This document shows, piece by piece, positions 7,285 to 15,436 of a stretch of DNA of 31,580 bases (positions are counted from its first letter, which is position 1; every line of letters starts with the position of its first letter). A program made the position numbers and the translations under genes. The DNA is from Bacteroidota bacterium (GTDB lineage Bacteria > Spirochaetota > Spirochaetia > JABMQR01): assembly GCA_013202335.1 (NCBI GenBank), contig JABMQR010000029.1:1-31580 (forward strand). The letters run 5' to 3'. Under the pieces are notes generated by a model, which saw only the letters and a program-made list of their open reading frames with translations, searched no databases and was not told where the DNA came from.

Positions 7285-9201
7285 TTATCGGTCAGAGTAG
7301 AACGTTCCCAAAATTCTGAATGTTTCGCTTGATTTTTTCAGTTTCCCGCAAGCTTCATTGAATACTGCCATATCCGTAAGTTCTGTTTCAATAAAAAACA
7401 TATACTCCCATGGGCTTCCATGAATTGGCCGGGATTCCAGTTTTTTCATATTCAATCCATAGTCAGCCATTATTTTCAGGCAGGTAAACAATGCTCCCGG
7501 TGTATCCGGTGTAGAAAAAACAAGAACTCCCCTGTTTGGTATCATGCTCCCCGAGACTGCTGCGGCCTGCTCTTCACGGGTTATGATATAAAAACGGGTG
7601 TAATTTCTTGGATTGGTTTCAATACCTTCTTTTAAGATAGTCATTCCATAGAAGGCGGCAGTTTTTTCACCGGCAATTGCTGCAAATTTTGGATTTTTCT
7701 GCTCTGCTACATACGCAACAGCGCCCGCTGTATCAAAAAACGGACTTCTTTCTATATTTGGATACATATCAAGAAATTTTGCACATTGAGCAAGACCTTG
7801 CGGATGGGAAAAAACTTTGGTCAGCTCCTCCGGTTTCGCCCCTTCTATTCCAATGAGGTTGTGATTTATCCTGATCTGCTGTTCCCCGATCACTGATATA
7901 TCCGGATGACGCAGAAGCAGGTCAAAGTTGTCATTTATTGTTCCAGCTAATGAATTCTCGACAGGTAGGATTCCACATAATGCTTCACCACTCATAACAG
8001 CAGAAAACACATCTGCAAATTGTCTGCACGGTTTAGCTTCTAACCGGTCACCAAAAAATCTTTCAAGTGCAATTTCGCTATAGGCTCCATGAACACCCTG
8101 AAAAGCCGCTTTCGGGCGAACTTGTTGTTTTTCCCCTTTTTCTTTGTTCTGAAAGCTTTCTATTGAAGCTGTCTGATAGTGCGGAATTTTCTCAACTGAT
8201 TTGCCTATAACCGGAGCCATTGCCTGGATGTCACGCATGAGTTTTTCAAACTGTTCAGGAAACAGTGATTGCGGCCCATCAGAGAGAGCCATATCAGGAT
8301 TGTTGTGGACTTCAATCATTAACCCATCGGCTCCTGCAGCTACTGCAGCAAGTGCCATGGGAATAACTTTTTCTCTTAGACCTGTTGCATGACTTGGATC
8401 AACGATAATAGGAAGATGACTCAGCTTCTTTACAACAGGAATAGCGCTCAGATCCAACGTGTTTCTTGTAGATGGTTCGAAAGTCCTGATTCCTCTCTCA
8501 CAAAGAATTACATCATCAGTCCCATGAGCCATTAAATATTCCGCGGCCATAAGCCATTCTTCGATTGTTGCAGCCAGACCCCTCTTAAGTATAACCGGTT
8601 TCCCGGCTTTACCCACTTCCTTGAGGAGCTCAAAATTCTGCATATTCCTTGCCCCAATCTGGAAGATGTCAATGTACTTTGTCATCATATCCACATATAC
8701 AGGGCTAACCACTTCACTAGTTATGGCCAGGCCGTACTCATCGCCTGCCTCTTTTATGATTTTCAGGCCTTCTTCACCCAACCCCTGAAAGGCATATGGT
8801 GAAGTCCTTGGTTTGAAAGCGCCGCCACGCAGAATAACTGCTCCGGCTTCACTTACAGATTTTGCTACGGAAAACATTTGTTCACGGCTCTCTACTGCAC
8901 AGGGACCAGCGATAACTGCAATACGATTCCCGCCAATTTTAATCTTATCTACCTGAACAATGGTATCTTCTTTTTTCAGCTCTCTGGAAGCAAGTTTATA
9001 GGGTCGGGAAATTGGAATGACTTTTACCACTCCGCTTAGGAGTTCCACTTCTCTCCGGTCTACCTGTGCTATACCCACTGCTCCAAAGATAGTCTCTTCT
9101 TCCCCGACAATTTCTCTAACCTGAAAATTTTTCTGTTCCAAAAATTCTTTAATGTGAGCCTTTTGCTGAGGAGTAATGCTTTTCTTTAATACTATAATCA
9201 T
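7285..9201 (-). CDS. fused 3-deoxy-7-phosphoheptulonate synthase / prephenate dehydratase
   Basis: 638 aa. Residues 1-70 form the ferredoxin-like regulatory domain of Thermotoga-type DAHP synthase; about 75-335 are the catalytic barrel with GPCAVES (99-105) and LRGGAFKPRTSPY (124-136). A charged linker (about 336-362) leads to a prephenate dehydratase (about 363-545; GVHGAYSE at 369-376, TRF at 535-537) and a C-terminal ACT domain with GALF (569-572) and ESRP (589-592), the phenylalanine-binding motifs. One chain therefore holds the first step of the shikimate pathway and a late step to phenylpyruvate; chorismate mutase is absent from it. Feedback by phenylalanine is likely. The first in-frame ATG lies just after a candidate promoter. 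First gene of a three-gene operon. Confidence 0.93.
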   Translation of the reverse strand: MIIVLKKSITPQQKAHIKEFLEQKNFQVREIVGEEETIFGAVGIAQVDRREVELLSGVVKVIPISRPYKLASRELKKEDTIVQVDKIKIGGNRIAVIAGPCAVESREQMFSVAKSVSEAGAVILRGGAFKPRTSPYAFQGLGEEGLKIIKEAGDEYGLAITSEVVSPVYVDMMTKYIDIFQIGARNMQNFELLKEVGKAGKPVILKRGLAATIEEWLMAAEYLMAHGTDDVILCERGIRTFEPSTRNTLDLSAIPVVKKLSHLPIIVDPSHATGLREKVIPMALAAVAAGADGLMIEVHNNPDMALSDGPQSLFPEQFEKLMRDIQAMAPVIGKSVEKIPHYQTASIESFQNKEKGEKQQVRPKAAFQGVHGAYSEIALERFFGDRLEAKPCRQFADVFSAVMSGEALCGILPVENSLAGTINDNFDLLLRHPDISVIGEQQIRINHNLIGIEGAKPEELTKVFSHPQGLAQCAKFLDMYPNIERSPFFDTAGAVAYVAEQKNPKFAAIAGEKTAAFYGMTILKEGIETNPRNYTRFYIITREEQAAAVSGSMIPNRGVLVFSTPDTPGALFTCLKIMADYGLNMKKLESRPIHGSPWEYMFFIETELTDMAVFNEACGKLKKSSETFRILGTFYSDR

Positions 9202-9207
9202 AAAACT

Positions 9208-9236
9208 AAACTAGTAGGATTGAGTATAGGTGTCAA
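9208..9236 (-). promoter_or_regulatory. candidate promoter of the DAHP synthase/prephenate dehydratase gene (leaderless geometry)
   Basis: On the minus strand TTGACA (9236-9231), 17-nt spacer, TAGTTT (9213-9208), then 6 nt to ATG at 9201, so transcription could begin on the start codon. A competing -10, TATACT at 9228-9223, would give a leader of about 15 nt. No Shine-Dalgarno sequence precedes the ATG in either case. Confidence 0.45.
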
Positions 9237-9311
9237 GACATTAGAAAGATGATATGTGTTTTCCGGTCTATTTTAAATGATCATTTTTAATATATATGGT
9301 AAAACAAAAAC

Positions 9312-9989
9312 ATGAAGACAAAAAAATTCACAACAAATTACTGGGAGACAATTTTTTCTCTTTTTTCCTCTGTGTTAAAATCCCGGGGTGCAGGGCTTCC
9401 CTCTGTATCAGAAATTGCGGAATCAAACAGGACTCCATTTAGAGTTCTTATTTCAACAATCATTTCACTCAGAACCAAGGATGCGGTCACTTTAGCCTCG
9501 TCAAATCGTCTTTTTTCACGAACTGACACTCCTATAACCACTCTTACGTTAGGAGTCGAAGAGATTGAAAAACTTATCTACCCTGCCGGTTTTTATAAAA
9601 CCAAAGCCAGAAACATTTTAGAGATTTCCCGGATACTTCTTGAGCAATATAACGGACTGGTTCCTTCGGATAAAGAACAGCTGCTCGCATTACCAGGAGT
9701 TGGTATTAAAACAGCAAACCTAACCCTTAATATGGGTTTTGGGATTGATGCTATTTGTGTTGATACACATGTTCACCGAATTTCAAACAGGTGCGGCTGG
9801 ATACAAACGAAAACCCCGGAAGAATCAGAAAAAGCCCTTGAGCTGGTTCTGCCCCAAAAATTCTGGATTCCTCTTAATGAACTATTGGTTTCATTTGGTC
9901 AACAGATATGTACACCAGTTTCTCCACGGTGCTCTGAATGTCCTATTCAGAAAGAATGCCTAAGGGTTGGAGTAGCAAAAACCAGGTAG
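9312..9989 (+). CDS. nth: endonuclease III, DNA glycosylase/AP lyase
   Basis: 225 aa, slightly over the E. coli length. It has the helix-hairpin-helix LPGVGIKTA with catalytic Lys133, catalytic Asp151 in VDTHV, and the C-terminal [4Fe-4S] loop Cys200, Cys207, Cys210, Cys216 (CX6CX2CX5C). It removes oxidised pyrimidines and cleaves the resulting abasic site. The segment equivalent to LLSAQTTD reads ISTIISLRTKD, as in several non-proteobacterial forms. It is divergent from the aroF-pheA type gene with 110 bases between. There is no Shine-Dalgarno sequence; a TATGGT at 9295-9300 would give a leader of only about 5 nt. Confidence 0.94.
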   Translation: MKTKKFTTNYWETIFSLFSSVLKSRGAGLPSVSEIAESNRTPFRVLISTIISLRTKDAVTLASSNRLFSRTDTPITTLTLGVEEIEKLIYPAGFYKTKARNILEISRILLEQYNGLVPSDKEQLLALPGVGIKTANLTLNMGFGIDAICVDTHVHRISNRCGWIQTKTPEESEKALELVLPQKFWIPLNELLVSFGQQICTPVSPRCSECPIQKECLRVGVAKTR

Positions 9990-10004
9990 CTGAGCAGATA
10001 ATAA

Positions 10005-10101
10005 AAAATCGAATATTTATTATTATTTGCTTTTTAAAGTTTTCGATTAAATATACTATATGTTTATATTGCATATAGATACAACTAATCGAAAACTTCT
10101 G
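10005..10101 (+). repeat. dispersed palindromic element, copy 1
   Basis: Perfect 12-bp inverted repeat AAGTTTTCGATT (10037-10048) and AATCGAAAACTT (10087-10098) around a 38-nt AT-only-like spacer, preceded by a third, degraded half-site beginning AAAATCGAAT (10005-10014). The same three-part layout with near-identical spacing recurs at 16505-16600. The shared 3' flank includes ATATAGAT, then CAA, then the second arm and CTG. It lies between nth and the radical-SAM gene, 68 nt before the latter's ATG. A 12-bp palindrome ATTGATATCAAT follows at 10104-10115. Confidence 0.85.
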
Positions 10102-10136
10102 CTATTGATATCAATATCAAAGAATCTAAATTTCCA

Positions 10137-10165
10137 TTGTTTTTTTACTTAACGCATGTTACCCT
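10137..10165 (+). promoter_or_regulatory. candidate promoter of the radical-SAM gene (leaderless geometry)
   Basis: TTGTTT (10137-10142), 17-nt spacer, TACCCT (10160-10165), then 6 nt to ATG at 10172. The -10 match is poor (TAnnnT only), so this rests mainly on the spacing shared with other genes here and on the lack of a Shine-Dalgarno sequence. Confidence 0.35.
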
Positions 10166-10171
10166 TTGTAT

Positions 10172-11293
10172 ATGAATGTAGTAGAAAAACTAAACCTTCT
10201 GGCTCATGATGCACAATACGATCTTGCTTGTGCCTGTGGTACGAAAAACAGTGATGATCATCGAAAAAGAGGTGCTGAGGGAACATGGCTCTATCCTGCA
10301 ACTGTACCTGGTGGGGGAAGTGGAATTTTACTAAAAACGCTGGTAACCAACGCTTGTACCAGTGATTGCAAATACTGTCCCTTGCGCTTAAACGGCACCA
10401 GCAGGCGTGTTAGTCTTATACCGGATGAACTTGCAGCTTTTTTTATTGATCTTTGCCGCAGGAAAAATCTGATGGGAATTTTTCTCAGTTCAGGGCTGCT
10501 TGATAAACCAGACAAATCTATGCAGCTGCTCATAGATACAGCCTCTATTCTTAGATATAAATATCAATACAGAGGATATATTCATACTAAAATTATTCCG
10601 GGTGCTTCCCCAGAGTCCATTATTAAAGCGGTTTCCTTATCATCAGCTGTATCACTCAATATAGAAACTCCCGGGGAAACCTATTTTTCCAAACTATCAT
10701 CACACAAGAAATATTCCACTGATATTATTGAGCCGCTTAAACTTATAAGCTCATTAACTGGTAAGAATTCCCGGTATAAAAGAGTCAAGACTTCGACCCA
10801 GTTTATAGTGGGAGCCTCTGATGAACCGGATCAGGAAATAGTTAAATATATGTGGGGATTATATGACCGGCTAAATTTTAACCGAATCTATTTTTCTGCC
10901 TATCAGAAGGGGCTGGGACAACCGGATATCCCTGGTGAAAAATACATTCCTCAATCCCCTGATAATATATTTATACGTGAGCACCGATTATATCAAAGTG
11001 ATTTTCTTATACGTTCATACGGTTTCACCTACAAGGATTTCTTATTTGAATCAGGTGGAAACCTTGATCTCTCAAAAGATCCAAAACAACAGTGGGCTGA
11101 TTCCCATCCTGATTTTTTTCCGATCTCCATTAAGCGCAGTTCTAAAGAGGAGCTTCTGAGAGTACCCGGGCTGGGACCTGTTATTGTTAACAGAATAGTT
11201 AAATACAGGAGTTCAACTTCAATAAGTTCACTGGACACAATTAGAATGCCTAAACATCTCTTAAAAAAGGCTTCACCTTATCTGACTGCATAG
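10172..11293 (+). CDS. radical-SAM protein with C-terminal helix-hairpin-helix, putative DNA modification/repair
   Basis: 373 aa from ATG 10172; a TTG two codons upstream is also open but less likely. Radical-SAM ligands CX3CX2C are Cys62, Cys66, Cys69 (ACTSDCKYC), with an additional Cys20/Cys22 pair (ACACGT) upstream. The C-terminus (about 328-347) has a helix-hairpin-helix of the form VPGLGPVIVNRI, as in DNA-binding proteins. This layout matches the family named putative DNA modification/repair radical SAM (TIGR03916), usually paired with a uracil-DNA-glycosylase-like partner; no such partner is adjacent. Substrate unknown. It follows a palindromic repeat element and precedes a DUF523 gene that has its own candidate promoter. 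Confidence 0.85.
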   Translation: MNVVEKLNLLAHDAQYDLACACGTKNSDDHRKRGAEGTWLYPATVPGGGSGILLKTLVTNACTSDCKYCPLRLNGTSRRVSLIPDELAAFFIDLCRRKNLMGIFLSSGLLDKPDKSMQLLIDTASILRYKYQYRGYIHTKIIPGASPESIIKAVSLSSAVSLNIETPGETYFSKLSSHKKYSTDIIEPLKLISSLTGKNSRYKRVKTSTQFIVGASDEPDQEIVKYMWGLYDRLNFNRIYFSAYQKGLGQPDIPGEKYIPQSPDNIFIREHRLYQSDFLIRSYGFTYKDFLFESGGNLDLSKDPKQQWADSHPDFFPISIKRSSKEELLRVPGLGPVIVNRIVKYRSSTSISSLDTIRMPKHLLKKASPYLTA

Positions 11294-11332
11294 ATCAGTA
11301 TATTTAGTTTCTGCTTCTGATTGTTACGGTTG

Positions 11333-11361
11333 TTGCATATCCTGCATCTGTTCCGTATTAT
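11333..11361 (+). promoter_or_regulatory. candidate promoter of the DUF523 gene (leaderless geometry)
   Basis: TTGCAT (11333-11338), 17-nt spacer, TATTAT (11356-11361, 5/6 match to TATAAT), then exactly 6 nt to ATG at 11368. No Shine-Dalgarno sequence is present. Confidence 0.5.
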
Positions 11362-11367
11362 TACGGT

Positions 11368-11808
11368 ATGATTCTTATAAGTGCATGTTTAACCGGTGTT
11401 CCCTGCCGATATAACGGGAGTTGTTTTAACCTGCCAAAATTACTTTCTCTTGTAGAAAAAGAAATTGCCGTGCAGGTTTGTCCGGAAACAGCCGGCGGGC
11501 TTCCTGTTCCCCGAAATTGTATTGAGATTGGAGAAAACCATAGAGCAATTGAATCAACAGGAATAGATCGTTCAAAAGAAATTAAAAGTGGTATTAACCA
11601 AATTCTCAGCTCATATCCTGCAGATACTATCTCTGCTGCAGTTCTTAAAGATAAATCTCCTTCGTGTGGGAGTTGTTTGATTTATGACGGAAGCTTTACC
11701 GGGAAAACCATTCCCGGCAAAGGATTGTTTGCTGATACTTTATATAAGTTGGGAATACCTGTTTATCATGAAAATAATTATAACAGCCTTCTCAAAATAA
11801 CTTTCTAG
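11368..11808 (+). CDS. DUF523 family protein
   Basis: 146 aa, the full length of the short form of this family. The N-terminal signature CLTGVPCRYNG (Cys7, Cys13), VCPETAGGLPVPR (about 49-61) and the later KSPSCGSC segment are typical of DUF523. Several conserved cysteines suggest metal or Fe-S binding, but no reaction is established to my knowledge. Gap of 74 bases after the radical-SAM gene. Its stop overlaps the end of the convergent EamA gene by 4 bases. Confidence 0.85.
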   Translation: MILISACLTGVPCRYNGSCFNLPKLLSLVEKEIAVQVCPETAGGLPVPRNCIEIGENHRAIESTGIDRSKEIKSGINQILSSYPADTISAAVLKDKSPSCGSCLIYDGSFTGKTIPGKGLFADTLYKLGIPVYHENNYNSLLKITF

Positions 11809-12725
11809 CTGTTTTTCGGTTTTTTTCTTTTTTTCTGAGCTATTAAAACCCCTGAGAGAATAACTATCATTCCCAATATTTTATACAAAGAAAAGGATTC
11901 TTTAAAAAAAGCAAATGAAACAAAAGCCGTAACAACCGGTACAAGGTTAACAAATCCATTGGCTTTGGAAGGACCAAGTTTTTTTATACCGAAATTTAGA
12001 AAGATAAAAGCAAGACTGGATGCAAAAATTGCAAGAAACACAATACTAACTAAAGTATTTATACTTGGTACTACCGTAATAAAGTCCTTAACATCAAGAA
12101 TGAAAAAAACGGGTAGAAACAAAAACAGACCCAGTGTGTTTTGGACTGCTGTAATTGTCAGAGCGGAATAAGTATGTGGTAATTTCTTAACAATAATTGT
12201 ATAGAAGACTGCGGCCAGAACCGCTCCAAAGAGTAACAGTAACCCCGGAACGGTAAAGCTTTTCTCAGACATGTTTGAATCAGAAAATGCTACAAGAAGT
12301 ATAACTCCAGTAAAAGACAAAACCAGTCCTGCAAAATTAAACATTGTAAGTTTTTCACGAATAAAAAATCGTGAGATTATCGGAGTAAACACTGGGATGG
12401 TGGCAATAATTAAAGATGATACTGCAGCTGATACGGAGCTAAGTCCATACGTCTCTAATAGAAAATAGAGAAAGGGTTGAAATGCAGCAATTAACAGGAA
12501 AATGGGGAAATCTTTTTTAATTGGAATTGCACGTCGTTTATATATCAATATATTTATTATCATTAATATCACTGAAGAGATAAGGAGTCTCAGCGTAATT
12601 AGTGATACAGGATTATACTCATTCAAGGCAATTCTCGTTGCAGGAAAAGAGATCCCGTAAAAAACCATCGCGAGAACTACTAATACTACAGCAAATGTGT
12701 TTCTTTTTTGTTTTATTTCTTTCAT
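11805..12725 (-). CDS. EamA/DMT-superfamily permease
   Basis: 306 aa, about ten hydrophobic segments arranged as two repeated five-helix EamA halves (about 9-145 and 155-298), and a basic C-terminal tail. Motifs such as SFPATRIALNEY in the first loop and FILNFGIKKLGPSKA near residue 240 are typical of drug/metabolite exporters of the inner membrane. The substrate cannot be told from sequence. It stands alone: divergent from yigZ and convergent with DUF523. Confidence 0.9.
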   Translation of the reverse strand: MKEIKQKRNTFAVVLVVLAMVFYGISFPATRIALNEYNPVSLITLRLLISSVILMIINILIYKRRAIPIKKDFPIFLLIAAFQPFLYFLLETYGLSSVSAAVSSLIIATIPVFTPIISRFFIREKLTMFNFAGLVLSFTGVILLVAFSDSNMSEKSFTVPGLLLLFGAVLAAVFYTIIVKKLPHTYSALTITAVQNTLGLFLFLPVFFILDVKDFITVVPSINTLVSIVFLAIFASSLAFIFLNFGIKKLGPSKANGFVNLVPVVTAFVSFAFFKESFSLYKILGMIVILSGVLIAQKKRKKPKNS

Positions 12726-12734
12726 TAAGAAACG

Positions 12735-12763
12735 AGTATATAGTCACCTTTTATTTATTTCAA
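12735..12763 (-). promoter_or_regulatory. candidate promoter of the EamA gene
   Basis: On the minus strand TTGAAA (12763-12758), 17-nt spacer, TATACT (12740-12735), then 9 nt to ATG at 12725. The predicted leader is only about 2 nt. No Shine-Dalgarno sequence. Confidence 0.55.
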
Positions 12764-12827
12764 TAGAATAAGTTAAATATTATTATTAACTTGTTCATCA
12801 TTAACCTGCTTACCTATTGTTGTGGTG

Positions 12828-12857
12828 TTGAAATCCACGTTTGAAGCATGGTAGTAT
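12828..12857 (+). promoter_or_regulatory. candidate promoter of the YigZ-family gene (leaderless geometry)
   Basis: TTGAAA (12828-12833), 18-nt spacer, TAGTAT (12852-12857), then 6 nt to ATG at 12864. No Shine-Dalgarno sequence. Confidence 0.45.
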
Positions 12858-12863
12858 TGATGT

Positions 12864-13460
12864 ATGCTTATTCCCCTGAAAACCGTTTCTGTAGAAATAG
12901 AGATCAAAAAGTCCCGCTTTATCGCAATTGCTACCCCTCTGGAATCTCCAGAACAAGCTAAAACCCTTATTTCACAATCAAGAAAGGACCATCCTGATGC
13001 CTCTCATGTCGTACATGCTTACATCCTGGGAAAAAGAGGCGACCTTTTTAGTATGAGTGACGATCGGGAACCACGTAATACTGCAGGAAGACCCATGCTT
13101 GAGGTTCTTAAAGGAAGTGGGATAACTAATATTTTGGTTATGGTGATTCGTTATTTTGGGGGTACTAAACTGGGTACCGGCGGGCTGGTGCATGCTTATT
13201 CGGCCGCTGCAAAGGAAGTCCTATCCTGCGTTCCCGTTGAAAAACTTATCCAGAAAGCGTCATTTTCATTAATAATCAGTTACGAATTGTACGAACAGGC
13301 AAAAATAATTCTTTCTGCCCATCATGCAGAGATACTTGATGAAAGTTTTGAAACTTCTGTTACCGTAACAGGGAAACTGCCGGAAAATGAATTTTCGACA
13401 GCTTCTGGAAAAATTACCAACCTGTCTTCCGGGAGATCAAATCTTAATCCCACCCCTTAA
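12864..13460 (+). CDS. YigZ/IMPACT family protein (UPF0029)
   Basis: 198 aa, the usual YigZ length. The family signature YFGGTKLGTGGLVHAYS lies near residues 97-113, and KSRFIAIA and DDREPRNTAGRPML are also typical. The C-terminal third corresponds to the DUF1949 ferredoxin-like fold. The eukaryotic IMPACT relative modulates GCN2; the bacterial role is uncertain, possibly linked to translation factors or proteolysis. Its last 17 bases overlap the end of the convergent flavodiiron gene. Confidence 0.9.
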   Translation: MLIPLKTVSVEIEIKKSRFIAIATPLESPEQAKTLISQSRKDHPDASHVVHAYILGKRGDLFSMSDDREPRNTAGRPMLEVLKGSGITNILVMVIRYFGGTKLGTGGLVHAYSAAAKEVLSCVPVEKLIQKASFSLIISYELYEQAKIILSAHHAEILDESFETSVTVTGKLPENEFSTASGKITNLSSGRSNLNPTP

Positions 13461-14658
13461 CAGCTCTTGCCAGTTCCATCGCTTTTATGTATGCAGATTG
13501 CTTATCAACTTCTGTTGGCGATCCCTGATATTCAATTGATCCCAGACAATCCCATTTCATAGCTGCAGAAAACTCATCGAATTGTTTCTGCGCACCTCCG
13601 GACCAACCATAGGATCCGAACCTTAAAACTTTTCTGTTTTTAACATGGCTTCTTTCAAGGACATCCAGAATTGCATACATCGGCGGAAACATCTTATACT
13701 CATATGTTGGAGTTCCAATAATGATACCTGATGATTTCCAGGCAGAAGCCAAAACAAATGATGCATGCTCTTGTGGGATTCTATGAAGTGTTAGTGGAAC
13801 CCCTTCTTCTTCTACTCCTTTGATTATAGAATCAAGAAGAGCCTTTGTATTCCCATACATGCTGCTCCAAATCAAGGTAATCTCTTTTTCTGCAGGACCA
13901 TTCATATAGGATGCGAGCTTTAAATAATCCTGTATGATTTCTTCAGGTTTTGAACGCCAAATTATTCCGTGACTTGGTGCGATTATCTTTATATCAAGAT
14001 TTTCTAATTTTTTAATACCTCTTTCCACAAAGGTAGAAAAGGTAGAAACAATATTTGCGTAGTAGCGAAGAGTTTCTCTTTTGAAAAACTCTCGATCTTT
14101 TTCAGACAGCTGATCATCAAAAACAGCCTCCCCAACTTTACCAAATGAACCAAAAGCATCACAAGAAAAAAGAATACCGGCTTCAGGCTCATACGTCATC
14201 ATTGTTTCCGGCCAATGTATATTTGGTGTATCTTCAAACAAGAGTCTTTTGCCACCCAAATCCAGAGAATCACCTGAACCGACAGCCACTACATTATCTT
14301 CAATACCATAAAATGCTTTAACCAGTGGCACTGCCTTTTTCGAGCATAAAATCTTAATATTCGGATTTTTTTTCCGCAGTTCAGAAAGCCAACCTGTATG
14401 ATCCGGCTCCATATGGTTCAGAATAAGATAATCAATATCCTCAATTTGGATCTGAAGTGAGTTCAGCTGTAATGAAACTTTTTCAACAGCCCCTTCCCAG
14501 TCTTTTACCATATCAATTAAGGCTATTTTTTCCCCTCTAACAATATAAGAATTTAGGGAGACGCCATTTGGTATTGGCCAGATCCCTTCAAAAAGGTCCT
14601 GGGATCCAATATTTGCACTTATGCGAAAAACACCTTTAGCCAATTCTGTCGGTTTCAT
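13444..14658 (-). CDS. fprA: flavodiiron protein (A-type flavoprotein, O2/NO reductase)
   Basis: 404 aa: metallo-beta-lactamase-like diiron domain (1 to about 250) and a flavodoxin domain with FMN loop SSMYGNTKA (about 255-400). Diiron ligands are all present: His82-x-Glu84-x-Asp86-His87 (HMEPDHTG), His148, Asp167 and His230. It reduces O2 to water or NO to N2O in the cytosol using a rubredoxin or flavin donor, a standard defence of anaerobes next to an O2-sensitive hydrogenase. No rubredoxin domain is fused. Start supported by AGGAAGGA about 6 nt upstream. Convergent overlap of 17 bases with yigZ. Confidence 0.95.
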   Translation of the reverse strand: MKPTELAKGVFRISANIGSQDLFEGIWPIPNGVSLNSYIVRGEKIALIDMVKDWEGAVEKVSLQLNSLQIQIEDIDYLILNHMEPDHTGWLSELRKKNPNIKILCSKKAVPLVKAFYGIEDNVVAVGSGDSLDLGGKRLLFEDTPNIHWPETMMTYEPEAGILFSCDAFGSFGKVGEAVFDDQLSEKDREFFKRETLRYYANIVSTFSTFVERGIKKLENLDIKIIAPSHGIIWRSKPEEIIQDYLKLASYMNGPAEKEITLIWSSMYGNTKALLDSIIKGVEEEGVPLTLHRIPQEHASFVLASAWKSSGIIIGTPTYEYKMFPPMYAILDVLERSHVKNRKVLRFGSYGWSGGAQKQFDEFSAAMKWDCLGSIEYQGSPTEVDKQSAYIKAMELARAVKGWD

Positions 14659-14743
14659 ATAATTCCTTCCTAAAAAATTTTATTGGTATCTTTCAAAAGT
14701 AAAAAACTTAATTTGAAAAATTATTCTATATAGAAAACTTCAT

Positions 14744-14761
14744 ATCCATGTAATCATGGAT
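14744..14761. promoter_or_regulatory. candidate palindromic operator between fprA and the unknown plus-strand gene
   Basis: Perfect inverted repeat ATCCATG-TAAT-CATGGAT, arms of 7 bp and a 4-nt centre. It sits upstream of a minus-strand TAGAAT -10-like hexamer for fprA, roughly at the -35 position, in the 270-bp gap between divergent genes. The inner CCATG-N4-CATGG has the same 5-4-5 spacing as FNR/CRP-family sites but different bases. The regulator is unknown. Confidence 0.45.
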
Positions 14762-14928
14762 CGAGACTATTTGCAAACAGTTCTGTCTCTGCAATTGTTT
14801 CTTATATCGTAAACAAGATAGCAGAGGATTGAATTTGTAGAAAGTCTCTTAATACAAGTTATTGGGAATTTTTCTTTTATCTCTGAATAACTATATACTT
14901 TATTCAAGTGTTTTTTTATTATTCGAGC

Positions 14929-15423
14929 ATGAGAGTAATGAAATTACACCTATATCAGTCAATTCACTATCTAGTAACAGATGAAAACCCGGATTTTGCT
15001 ATCGACTTCTATTCCCCTAAAAACACATTGGAGCACTTACATTCACATATCTGTTCTTTTACCGGGAATAACTATTCATGCCAGGAAGCGGCAATTTTCG
15101 GTAAAAGCAATCCGGACCAACCCCTTGTTACTATTGAAAAATGCACAGCAGGGTTCTCTTTAATTACTGATACTCGTTATGCAGTTCCGGTAATGTTTTC
15201 TGAAGAGGTTTTCCATTCCGGCAATTACGCTTTTACACAATTCAATGACAGTTCTCCCGAAGGGATAAAAGAAGCGGTTAACGTAGTATCTAATTATATA
15301 ATTTCTCAACACATTCAACCTGTTTCAGACAGTATTATGCTGCGAATGGTAAATGAATCTGGTGGGTTTCTGACAGGAGATCTACAAAATTATGCATTTC
15401 AGGTGTGTATAGCACTGGTTTAA
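14929..15423 (+). CDS. hypothetical protein
   Basis: I do not recognise this gene. From ATG 14929 it encodes 164 aa; GTG 14908 (171 aa) and ATG 14938 (161 aa) are alternatives. I prefer 14929 because TATTAT (14917-14922) ends 6 nt before it, as at other genes here, though its -35 is poor. No signal peptide, membrane segment or clear metal motif; the composition is that of a small soluble alpha/beta protein with several aromatic residues and four or five scattered cysteines. It is divergent from the flavodiiron gene and shares with it a palindrome at 14744-14761, so a link to oxidative or nitrosative stress is possible but unproven. It ends 13 bases before the convergent LysO-type gene. Confidence 0.65.
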   Translation: MRVMKLHLYQSIHYLVTDENPDFAIDFYSPKNTLEHLHSHICSFTGNNYSCQEAAIFGKSNPDQPLVTIEKCTAGFSLITDTRYAVPVMFSEEVFHSGNYAFTQFNDSSPEGIKEAVNVVSNYIISQHIQPVSDSIMLRMVNESGGFLTGDLQNYAFQVCIALV

Positions 15424-15436
15424 TAAGTAAGTTGTC

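Noticed and set aside
10166..10171. TTG as an earlier start of the radical-SAM gene
   Set aside because: Adds only two residues, has no Shine-Dalgarno, and would lie upstream of the predicted transcription start; ATG 10172 is simpler.
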